From Homoserinimonas sp. OAct 916 (GTDB lineage Bacteria > Actinomycetota > Actinomycetes > Actinomycetales > Microbacteriaceae), in assembly GCF_003260275.1 (NCBI RefSeq), contig NZ_QJHB01000008.1, positions 124,001 through 188,000 of the forward strand: a stretch of DNA of 64,000 bases, written 5' to 3'. This document shows positions 1 through 6,388 of this stretch, one piece after another. The notes under the pieces were generated by a model. That model did no database searches. It was given only the letters and a program-made list of their open reading frames with translations, and was not told the DNA's origin. Position numbers and translations under genes: made by a program. Numbering within the stretch: the first letter of the stretch is position 1; the number at the start of each line of letters is the position of its first letter.

Positions 1-1
1 A

Positions 2-97
2 CCGAGCGAGAAGCCGTACGGCATCGATTTCGGTATCCGCGACCCGTTCGGCAACGCCATCCGTATCGGGCAGATGTTCGATTCACAGCAAGGTTGA
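2..97 (+). CDS. VOC-family protein, C-terminal end (partial)
   Basis: Only the last 31 codons are in the window, ending at TGA 95-97. The residues GIDFGIRDPFGNAIRIGQ match the final conserved strand of the vicinal-oxygen-chelate (glyoxalase/bleomycin-resistance) fold, where a D-P-x-G-N turn precedes the last strand. The rest of the gene lies upstream of base 1, so metal ligands and substrate cannot be judged. The next gene starts 5 nt downstream on the same strand, so the two are probably co-transcribed. Confidence 0.7.
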   Translation, partial: PSEKPYGIDFGIRDPFGNAIRIGQMFDSQQG

Positions 98-101
98 ATC
101 C

Positions 102-569
102 GTGGTCACGAATTCCCAAGCTGTTTCATTCGACACCACGCTGACCGGGATCGGTACCAACACGGGAATCATGGTTCCAGCCGGAGTACTCCACGAACTC
201 GCCGGCGGCAGGCGTCCCGCGGTCGATGTCGAGGTGAACGGATACTGTTATCGCAGTACGATCGGCGTCATGGCGGGGCAGTCACTCATCAGTGTGAGCG
301 CCGCCGTCCGCAAGTCCTCCGGTCTCGCGGCCGGAGACCCGATCCACGTCACGATTACAATCAACGAGACTCCCAGAGCCATCGAGATCCCCGCCGATCT
401 TGCCGATGCACTACAAGCGAATCCCGGAACCGAGGAGTTCTTCGCGACTTTGTCGAACAGCCTCCAGCGGTACCACCTCGACAACATCGCCGGCGCCAAA
501 ACCGGTGAAACCCGTCAGAGACGTGTCGACAAGACGGTCGCCCTCTTCCTAGAAGGTAAGAGGCGCTGA
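102..569 (+). CDS. DUF1905/YdeI-like (OmpD-associated) domain protein
   Basis: A 155-residue protein with a GTG start 5 nt after the preceding VOC gene. Residues about 8-95 form a small beta-rich DUF1905-like domain (GTNTGIMVPAGVLHEL, then GDPIHVTI near residue 80). The C-terminal 50 residues (LADALQANPGTEEFFATLS, later RQRRVDKTVALFLEGKRR) match the helical YdeI/OmpD-associated tail that usually follows DUF1905. Proteins of this kind are small cytosolic proteins of unknown biochemical role; some have been linked to bacteriocin resistance. Length and domain order are normal for the family. The function here is not known, and no regulation is visible. Confidence 0.7.
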   Translation: MVTNSQAVSFDTTLTGIGTNTGIMVPAGVLHELAGGRRPAVDVEVNGYCYRSTIGVMAGQSLISVSAAVRKSSGLAAGDPIHVTITINETPRAIEIPADLADALQANPGTEEFFATLSNSLQRYHLDNIAGAKTGETRQRRVDKTVALFLEGKRR

Positions 570-860
570 AACCCGGCGCACTGCTCCAAGGAATCGATTC
601 CGAAACAAGCGAGCCGGACGAACACCGGAAGGCGCATCGAATGCCATTCGTTAACGTGCGAACGACACCGATTTTCAGGCGGGAAGGCGTTCCCCAAACG
701 GGTCGGCCAGCGCGCCATGGATGCGGGCACACGCTGTGGCAGTCGCTCCAGGGAGTCCGGTCTGAGCCAGGTTCCTCGAGGCGGCTGACCCACGTCTATT
801 CGAACAGCGTCTATTCGATCAGAGACCTCCACCCCTGAGTGACCGATACCCAGGTATCGG

Positions 861-1631
861 CTATAGGTTGCGCTCGGCGAACACGGCCATCGCGTCGCGC
901 ACGAAGGTCGCCCCCGCGAGTCCGCCGTAGTTTTTCGCGAAGCGCTCGTCAGCGACGTACGTCTCGCCCATCCAGGTGAAGTATTGCTTCGTCGGGTGAC
1001 CGTCGGGCGTACGCGGAGTGCCGGGGATGCTACCCAGCCAATCGTATTGCCGTTTCGCGAGCGCCTGGGCTTCGTCGGAATCGGTCGCGACACTGTCTTG
1101 AGCCGCGTCCGCCCAGTCGGCGCCGAGTTCGGCTGCGGCGATCAAGAAGTCGTCCTTCTGATCCTGCGACAGCGACCTGTACCAGAGGTCGCTCTTCGTG
1201 TAGGAATCTTTCCCCCAACGCTGCTCGACCTCGTCTTTGTATTCGGTGTGATCGAAGCCGTCGAACATCTTCTCTGCCATCGGTTTCTCGCCTCTTTCCA
1301 GTTCTGTGATGGTGCGCTCGACGCTGGCCCGCTGCCTGCCGAGTCGCTGTTGTTCGTGAACCAACCATTCAAGGTGCGTGCGCAGCGCGGCGGTGTCGTC
1401 GCGTTGCCCGGCCAGCACTTCGCCGATTGCGGGGAGGCCGAGCCCGAGTTCACGCAGCAGCAGCACACGCTGCAGCCGTACCAGGGCGCCGGCGTCGTAG
1501 TAGCGGTATCCGTTGTCGCCGATTCGGCTAGGTGTCACAAGCCCTATGGCGTCGTAGTGACGCAAAGTGCGTCGTGTGGTGCCAGCCAACCGGGCTATTT
1601 CCTGGATACTCCAGTCGCCTTCGGGGTTCAT
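861..1631 (-). CDS. MerR-family regulator with TipAS drug-binding domain
   Basis: This 256-residue protein has a MerR winged helix at residues 7-75 (WSIQEIARLAGTTRRTLRHY, then GYRYYD), a coiled-coil linker at about 80-112, and a TipAS-type C-terminal domain from about 118 (MFDGFDHTEYKDEVEQRWG). The TipAS domain binds hydrophobic drugs or peptides and twists the promoter into an active form. ATG at 1631 is preceded by a good AAAGGAG. The upstream promoter carries the 19-bp spacer typical of MerR targets (separate entry), so autoregulation is likely. No drug-efflux gene is adjacent on the same strand; the closest candidate target is the alpha/beta hydrolase at 1780-2589. Ligand unknown. Confidence 0.88.
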   Translation of the reverse strand: MNPEGDWSIQEIARLAGTTRRTLRHYDAIGLVTPSRIGDNGYRYYDAGALVRLQRVLLLRELGLGLPAIGEVLAGQRDDTAALRTHLEWLVHEQQRLGRQRASVERTITELERGEKPMAEKMFDGFDHTEYKDEVEQRWGKDSYTKSDLWYRSLSQDQKDDFLIAAAELGADWADAAQDSVATDSDEAQALAKRQYDWLGSIPGTPRTPDGHPTKQYFTWMGETYVADERFAKNYGGLAGATFVRDAMAVFAERNL

Positions 1632-1651
1632 GCTGTCTCCTTTCCAGATCG

Positions 1652-1682
1652 ACTGTATGGGTTGACGTTACGTCCAGGTCAA
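1652..1682 (-). promoter_or_regulatory. MerR-type promoter with 19-bp spacer and dyad
   Basis: Read on the minus strand, TTGACC (1677-1682) and TACAGT (1652-1657) are separated by exactly 19 nt, the abnormally long spacer that MerR activators correct. The spacer holds a perfect 11-bp palindrome, GACGTTACGTC (1664-1674), flanked by TTGAC (1662-1666) and GTCAA (1678-1682). It lies about 20 nt upstream of the TipAS-type regulator start. The simplest reading is the autoregulated promoter of that gene. Confidence 0.65.
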
Positions 1683-1779
1683 GCGGGCGCCCCTATGTGG
1701 CCTCGAATTCTTCGGACACGCATTTGTGGGTGCATGGTCGCGTTCGCCACCGACGCCTTCGCTCCTCGGATCGTCGGGT

Positions 1780-2589
1780 TCATTGCGGCATTGTTGTCGG
1801 TTCGAAAAAGGCTAAAAGTACCTCCAGCACGAGGTCTGGCGCTCTATCAATCGCCTCATGCCCTTGGCCGGCAAGCTGGACAACCCGGGCGTGCGGGATC
1901 AGCGACTCGAGCTGGTGTGTGATCGATCGGGCCCAGACCGGGCTGGTGCTACCGAGAAGTAGGAGTGTGGGCGCGGTGATCGTGCGAGAGCTCCCGAAGT
2001 CGATGGTCTCCAGGGCGCGCGCCTCACGCGGGAGTGTTGCGGCCGCGATCGCCAGCACGTCAGTCCCGCCGCTCTGCTCGCGCAGCCGATCGATCTCTTT
2101 CGGTGATAGGGCGATAATGTCGCGCAGGAAGCTTGCTGCCGCACGGCCGACCTCATCGTGGGAGACAAGTTCGGCGACACGGTCAGCCCAACCACCGGCG
2201 ACTGTTTCCGGGCCCGGTGGTTCGTAGAGCACGAGCCGACGCACATCGGCGTTACCTGCCGCCGCGTCGATCACGAACGTTGCCCCGATGCTGTGAGCCA
2301 TGACATTGACGCCGTGGTGGGCCTGCCCGGCCAGATGATGTATGACTGCAACGATGTCGGCGCTTTCACGTGCCGCGGAGTAACTCGCCCCGTCCGTGCT
2401 GGTTCCGCGGCCGCGACGGTCCATCGCGGTCACTCGGAATCGCGAAGCCAGCGGTGCCCAGAGCGGTTCCCATCGCTCCAGGCGCCCCATGCCGCCGTGG
2501 ATCAACAGCAACGGGTCCCCGCTACCTGCGCTGATCAACCCGATTTCCACGCCGTCAGAACCGGCAACGACTGTGCGCTCACCGTCCAT
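1780..2589 (-). CDS. alpha/beta-fold hydrolase
   Basis: A 269-residue protein counted from ATG 2589; the open frame extends further upstream, but that part has no family likeness. The fold signature is clear: oxyanion HGG at 31-33, DRRGRG at 57-62, nucleophile elbow AHSIGA with Ser100 (Ala replaces the usual first Gly), and the catalytic His near residue 244 in QGHEAID. The catalytic acid is probably in the SPVWARS/TSP strand around 210-220. Substrate cannot be predicted; esterase, lactonase or haloperoxidase-like activities all occur in this group. It lies downstream of, and on the same strand as, nothing obvious; the MerR gene at 861-1631 follows it at a 148-nt distance. Confidence 0.8.
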   Translation of the reverse strand: MDGERTVVAGSDGVEIGLISAGSGDPLLLIHGGMGRLERWEPLWAPLASRFRVTAMDRRGRGTSTDGASYSAARESADIVAVIHHLAGQAHHGVNVMAHSIGATFVIDAAAGNADVRRLVLYEPPGPETVAGGWADRVAELVSHDEVGRAAASFLRDIIALSPKEIDRLREQSGGTDVLAIAAATLPREARALETIDFGSSRTITAPTLLLLGSTSPVWARSITHQLESLIPHARVVQLAGQGHEAIDRAPDLVLEVLLAFFEPTTMPQ

Positions 2590-2728
2590 GGGTTCAAAGA
2601 ATACTCCCTTGACGCGCGAGCACGCTGGGCAACCGATACAGCCTGAAACTGCTGTCTGCAGTTTCCATAGCACTGACATGAGCCGCTTGAATCGACACCA
2701 CCTGCACTTCGGTCGTAATCTTTATCAC

Positions 2729-3126
2729 ATGATCTCAGCAGAGTTCGTCGAGCTGGTTGTGCGTCGGCCACCGCCGGGGCTGGCTGACTACGTTCGTGCC
2801 TACTACGGCTATCGCGAAGCCGCAGCTGGCGGATCGTGCGTCGAACGGTCCCCGGCGACCACGTCGCGGGCGCCCGACACGCAAGACGGCGTGGAACTGC
2901 TGCTCGAGCCGGACGGGCACCTGCGGCGAAAGTGTTCAAGTCGATGCTTGTCAAGGATGGAATCCCGTTCATGAGTTTCGGCGTGGATGACGTGGGGGCG
3001 GAATATGAGCGGCTTGTCGCGCTCGGTGTTCGTTTCACCCAGCCAGCCTTGTCCAGGGCCCCGGTAACCACCGTGATCGTGGACGATGCTTGCGGCAACC
3101 TGATCCAGATCGCGAGCATGCCGTGA
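2729..3126 (+). pseudogene. Chimeric remnant: AraC N-terminus joined to frameshifted VOC gene
   Basis: Reading from ATG 2729, the first 30 or so residues (VVRRPPPGLADYVRAYYGYRE) resemble the N-terminal arm of AraC-type regulators. The sequence then changes to the middle of a VOC protein (DGVELLLEPDGH, about 2889-2924). The remaining VOC part, SMLVKDGIPFMSFGVDD through NLIQIASMP, continues in another frame from about 2930 to TGA 3124-3126. Two events are therefore visible: a deletion fusing an AraC 5' end to a VOC 3' end, and a frameshift near 2925-2935. Neither parent function can survive. A single-base sequencing error could explain the frameshift but not the fusion. Confidence 0.6.
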
Positions 3127-3509
3127 ATCTACTGGATGACGAGGGCAGGAAGACAGGACTCTGGGAAGAATCCGATCCCCACGGCGGCACCATCTCGGGA
3201 CATTACCTCGAGGGTGAGCGTTGCGGGTTATGGCGACACTATTTTCAGGACGGCGCGCTTCGCTCCGCGTTCCACTATGACGACGGCGTACTCAATGGTG
3301 ACTGCATCTGGTATCGGCAGACCGGTGGATTGCTGCAAAAAGGTGGATTTCTGAACGGTGACAAGCATGGACTCTGGCAACGCTGGACTAAGAGCGGTGC
3401 GCCCATTGATGAGGGCACCTTCGACCGGGGAGTGAAGTCCGGACTGTGGACCTACTACGACCCGGAGGGCGCTATCAAGAAAACCACGAAACATCGAGGC
3501 CCGAGCTGA
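3123..3509 (+). CDS. MORN-repeat / YwqK-like protein
   Basis: The GTG at 3123 overlaps the stop of the preceding VOC remnant (GTGA), giving 128 residues; a longer frame from 3090 has no family likeness. The protein is built of repeats of about 22 residues with the pattern G-x-W-x-x-Y/F-x-x-D-G/G-x-x (KTGLWEESDPHGG, RCGLWRHYFQDG, LNGDCIWYRQTGG, KHGLWQRWTKSG, KSGLWTYYDPEG). This is the MORN-like pattern of the YwqK family, annotated in some genomes as an antitoxin. No toxin gene is adjacent, so a toxin-antitoxin role is not supported here. There is no signal peptide or membrane segment. Confidence 0.6.
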   Translation: MNLLDDEGRKTGLWEESDPHGGTISGHYLEGERCGLWRHYFQDGALRSAFHYDDGVLNGDCIWYRQTGGLLQKGGFLNGDKHGLWQRWTKSGAPIDEGTFDRGVKSGLWTYYDPEGAIKKTTKHRGPS

Positions 3510-3616
3510 GCGGTCCCTGTCTGCACCTCTTGGGCTATAAATACGGTCCAGGGAGCCACTTCATATGGTCCGAAAATGCTTGGGATGATCGTTATGACCA
3601 AGAGAGAAACATCAAG

Positions 3617-3664
3617 GTCAACGTCAACATCAACATCAACGTCAACGTCAACGTCAACGTCAAC
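3617..3664. repeat. Hexanucleotide microsatellite (RTCAAC)x8
   Basis: Eight uninterrupted copies of GTCAAC or ATCAAC (order G G A A G G G G), preceded by one degenerate copy, ATCAAG, at 3611-3616. It sits in the 297-nt gap between the YwqK-like gene and the RibD-type reductase. No other gene is supported in this gap. Short open frames run through the array in several frames (for example ATG 3594, giving a Ser-Thr repeat), but they have no convincing ribosome-binding site. The tract could vary in copy number and alter spacing to the downstream promoter. Confidence 0.9.
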
Positions 3665-3806
3665 GAATCCTGAGAGGTATCGAAGGGCTGAGAAAACGGC
3701 AAACGGGCTCGACTTCCCGAATCTCACAGTGAATCTTCTTGCCGGTGCCGCTCTGACGCTGTAGAAACGCTGTAAAAAGTAATCACCCGTCCGACCGGAG
3801 GCACCC

Positions 3807-4388
3807 ATGGGCAAGTTGATCTACGCGGCCAATATCTCGCTCGACGGCTATCTCGAGGACGAGAGCGGCTCCTTTGACTGGTCCGTTCCGGATGAGGAGG
3901 TGCACGCCTTCTGGAATGAGCACGAGCGGCACATCGGCACATCGCTCTACGGCCGCCGCATGTACGAGACGATGCGCGTCTGGGAGAACGACGATTGGTT
4001 GACGACCGAGCCGGCGGTCGTCCGCGAGTACGCCCAAATCTGGCGGGACGCCGACAAAATCGTGTACTCATCGACGCTCGAAGGGGTGTCGACGGCGCGC
4101 ACGAGGATCGAGCGGCAGTTCGAACCCGAGGTGGTACGACAGCTCAAGGAGGCATCCAGCTCGGACCTGAGCATCGGCGGCGCGGCCCTCGCGGCGCATG
4201 CGTTCCGGCACGGGTTGGTCGACGAGTGCGTGCTGCTCGTATGCCCGGTGATCGTGGGCGGCGGCAAGCCGGCGCTCCCCCGGGGCATACGAGTCGACCT
4301 CGAGCTGCTGGACCATCGGAGGTTCGGCAATGGCGTGATCTACGTGCGCCACTCGACACGAAGCGCTACCTTCCGGGGCACCGCCTAA
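3807..4388 (+). CDS. RibD C-terminal / dihydrofolate-reductase-like protein
   Basis: A 193-residue protein with ATG at 3807 preceded by CCGGAGGC. The opening, KLIYAANISLDGYLEDESGSFDW, is characteristic of the RibD C-terminal reductase family (DHFR fold, NADPH-binding). The segment LYGRRMYETM at about residue 49-58, SIGGAALAAHAFRHGLVDE at 132-150 and PVIVGGGKPALP at 155-166 are the expected nucleotide-binding and late-strand motifs. Stand-alone members are common in actinobacteria with unknown substrates; they are not the cell's folate or riboflavin enzymes. It lies just downstream of the microsatellite and appears to be a single-gene unit. Confidence 0.85.
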   Translation: MGKLIYAANISLDGYLEDESGSFDWSVPDEEVHAFWNEHERHIGTSLYGRRMYETMRVWENDDWLTTEPAVVREYAQIWRDADKIVYSSTLEGVSTARTRIERQFEPEVVRQLKEASSSDLSIGGAALAAHAFRHGLVDECVLLVCPVIVGGGKPALPRGIRVDLELLDHRRFGNGVIYVRHSTRSATFRGTA

Positions 4389-4415
4389 CGCCGCTCAAGC
4401 GACACCAGCTGGAGT

Positions 4416-4500
4416 TCATCGACTTCCGCCCAGCACCCACGTCTTTACCCGTTCCGGATATTGCGCCGCAAAGGAAACGGTGGCGGGGCCGCCCTGATTG
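4416..4500 (-). pseudogene. Alpha/beta-hydrolase gene scrap
   Basis: On the minus strand from about 4500 the frame reads NQGGPATVSFAAQYPERV and continues KTWVLGGSR before TGA. The G-G-P/x-x-x-x-F-A-A-x-Y-P-E-R-V-x-x-W/L-V-L pattern is the helix and strand that follow the nucleophile elbow of alpha/beta hydrolases. No elbow serine, N-terminal half or C-terminal half is found in any frame nearby, so this is a short decayed piece. It is not part of the intact hydrolase at 4637, which is on the other strand. Confidence 0.4.
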
Positions 4501-4636
4501 AGGCATGCCGGTGAATCTACTCGGCAATGGTCCCGTTTGCGGGTGCGCGATCTAGACTTGAGTCCGGCTCGATCGCGCCCTCGGGAGTAGTTGCAACGTT
4601 GCGCGCCGGTGGTCCCCGAAAAGAAGAGGCGCAGAG

Positions 4637-5425
4637 ATGACCCACACCGCGACATCCGCCGACGGCACCACAATCGCTTACGATCTCGTCGGCGACGGGC
4701 CGACTCTGATCGTGATCGGCGGCGCGTTCAACACGCGCCATTCTCCTGGCGCCCTCGTGCCTCTGCTCGCCCCGCACATGCGCATCGTCACGTACGACCG
4801 GCGCGGGAGGGTCGACAGCGGAGATGCGGATGCCGTGGGAGGCGTGCCGCCATTTGCCGTGGAGCGCGAGATCGAAGATCTTGCCGCCCTCATCGACGCG
4901 GTCGGCGGCGAGGTCTTCGCGTACGGCCATTCCTCGGGCGCGATCCTAGGGCTCGAGGCCACCTCCCGCGGGCTTCCGATCAGCCGCCTTGCCGCCTATG
5001 AGCCGCCGTACACGGCAGACCCGAGTGACTCGACCCCACTCACAGACGGAGGCGTGCGAGCAGCAATCGCGGCGGACGATCGTGAAGCGGCGGCCACAGC
5101 ATTCATGCGCCTGACCGGAATGCCCGACCAGGCCATCGAGGGCGCGAAGCACGCCGCTTTCTGGCCGGGTCTCCTCGAGGTCGCGCACACCCTCCCCTAT
5201 GATCTGGCGCTCACCGGCGACGGTGTCGTTCCCGCCATGCGGCTTGGCTCGATCGCGGCACAAGTCCTCATCATGGATGGCGGGGCGAGCCCGGCGTGGG
5301 CGGCCCGTGCGGCCGAGGCGGTCGTCGCGGTGGTGCCCGGCGCGCGCCGTCTCACGGTGGCGGGCCAGGATCACAACGTCGACCCCGGGGTGCTGGCACC
5401 GCACCTGATCGACTTTTTCGGCTGA
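4637..5425 (+). CDS. alpha/beta hydrolase
   Basis: A 262-residue protein with the start MTHTATSADGTTIAYDLVGDG, typical of stand-alone alpha/beta hydrolases whose N-terminal strand names the DGTxIAY motif. The elbow GHSSG has nucleophile Ser99, DRRGR lies at 54-58, and His246 in AGQDHNVD is the likely catalytic base; the acid is probably in IMDGGASPAW near 214. The enzyme is cytosolic, with no signal sequence. It is similar in size and motif layout to the hydrolase at 1780-2589 but not close in sequence. Substrate unknown. A stem-loop 215 nt downstream may end the transcript. Confidence 0.82.
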   Translation: MTHTATSADGTTIAYDLVGDGPTLIVIGGAFNTRHSPGALVPLLAPHMRIVTYDRRGRVDSGDADAVGGVPPFAVEREIEDLAALIDAVGGEVFAYGHSSGAILGLEATSRGLPISRLAAYEPPYTADPSDSTPLTDGGVRAAIAADDREAAATAFMRLTGMPDQAIEGAKHAAFWPGLLEVAHTLPYDLALTGDGVVPAMRLGSIAAQVLIMDGGASPAWAARAAEAVVAVVPGARRLTVAGQDHNVDPGVLAPHLIDFFG

Positions 5426-5450
5426 GCCCGGCCGCACGGAGTGCGACTCG

Positions 5451-5651
5451 GTGCATGTCCAGTGCGCGTGTGAATGGGAATCCCCACGCCCGTCGCCAGG
5501 CGACGAGCGAGGTTGGGACGCGCGGCTGGAACATGAGTTCTATGGCGGACGGGTCTACAATCTGCGTGCAGATTCGGTGACCTCCGGTCACAGCGACATC
5601 CTGGGGCCGGAGGTGGCTCACGCGATCCTCGCCGCTATCGCCGCCACTTGA
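5451..5651 (+). CDS. Small hypothetical protein
   Basis: A 66-residue frame with GTG start, 25 nt after the hydrolase stop, ending within a strong hairpin (5641-5672). The second half (EFYGGRVYNLRADSVTSGHS followed by DILGPEVAHAILAAIAAT) looks protein-like, with a plausible strand-turn-helix, while the first 30 residues look random. It may be a real small gene or the remnant C-terminus of a larger enzyme. No family was recognised, and the start is uncertain. Confidence 0.35.
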   Translation: MHVQCACEWESPRPSPGDERGWDARLEHEFYGGRVYNLRADSVTSGHSDILGPEVAHAILAAIAAT

Positions 5652-5672
5652 GGCGGATGCCTCAAGCGGCGG
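5641..5672 (+). terminator. Stem-loop, candidate transcription terminator
   Basis: Perfect 8-bp arms CTTGAGGC (5647-5654) and GCCTCAAG (5659-5666) around a GGAT loop extend by five more pairs (CCGCC with GGCGG) after one mismatch. No T-run follows, so intrinsic termination is less certain than the structure itself. It follows the stop of the small gene at 5451-5651 and of the hydrolase transcript. Confidence 0.5.
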
Positions 5673-5830
5673 TGCTGGCCCCCGATCGAGACTGGGGCAT
5701 GGTTTCGACAACGAATCTACGACATTCGGTCGCTGACGCGGAAGTCGAACCACACCTGAAGCGGATCGCCGTGAACCGAAAAACAGTGAGTCTCGCAACA
5801 GGCCTTTTGTGAACTCGAGGAGGGTTTGCC

Positions 5831-6388
5831 ATGTCCATCATTGAAACTCCTGAGGAAACCGACGGGCTCGTGGCCGACCTATATGCCGCGGAGATCTCCG
5901 AGATCGGCTACGTGCCGAGCCACACCCGCATGATGGCGGTGAACCCCGAGGCCTTCCGCGCATTCCAGCAATTGGTGCGCGCCATCGTGTCGCAGCTCGG
6001 AGTGCGTCGCTTCGAGCTCGCAACGTTGGCCGCCGCGGATGCGGTCGGCTCGCGGGCGTGCCGGTACGCGCACGGCCGCAAATCGTTGAAGCTGTTCGAG
6101 GAGGAGCAGCTGGAGCGCATCGCCCGCGACTACCACGACGCGCTCCTCAGCGACGCGGACGTTGCTCTGATGGACTTCGCCGCGAAACTCAGCCGGGATT
6201 CGGCGTCGATGACGGATGCGGACAGTCTGCGGCTGCGCGAGATGGGGTTCACCGACCGCGAGGTTGTCGACATCGCCCTGGCCGCATCCGTACGCAACTA
6301 CTTCAGTCGAGCCCTGCACGCCCTCGCCGTCGAGGTCGACGTCCCGCCGGGGCTCAGCCCGAGTCTCAAAGATGCGTTGACGGTGTAG
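5831..6388 (+). CDS. Carboxymuconolactone decarboxylase / AhpD-like peroxidase-related protein
   Basis: A 185-residue protein with ATG at 5831 and GAGGAGGG just upstream. The layout (long helices, IGYVPSHTRMMAVNPEAF near the N-terminus, LATLAAADAVGSRACRYAHG at 63-82) matches the peroxidase-related branch of the AhpD/CMD family. In AhpD-type enzymes a CxxC pair plus a following His carries out thiol peroxidase chemistry. Here Cys77 and His81 are present, but the first cysteine is replaced by Ser74 (SRAC). A classical disulfide-cycling peroxidase is therefore doubtful. The 3' end overlaps the convergent LAL regulator by 23 nt. Confidence 0.78.
   Translation: MSIIETPEETDGLVADLYAAEISEIGYVPSHTRMMAVNPEAFRAFQQLVRAIVSQLGVRRFELATLAAADAVGSRACRYAHGRKSLKLFEEEQLERIARDYHDALLSDADVALMDFAAKLSRDSASMTDADSLRLREMGFTDREVVDIALAASVRNYFSRALHALAVEVDVPPGLSPSLKDALTV

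Noticed and set aside
3576-3764. Ser-Thr repeat ORF through the microsatellite
   Set aside because: The repetition follows from the DNA array (six-base unit), and no good start signal or flanking domain supports translation.
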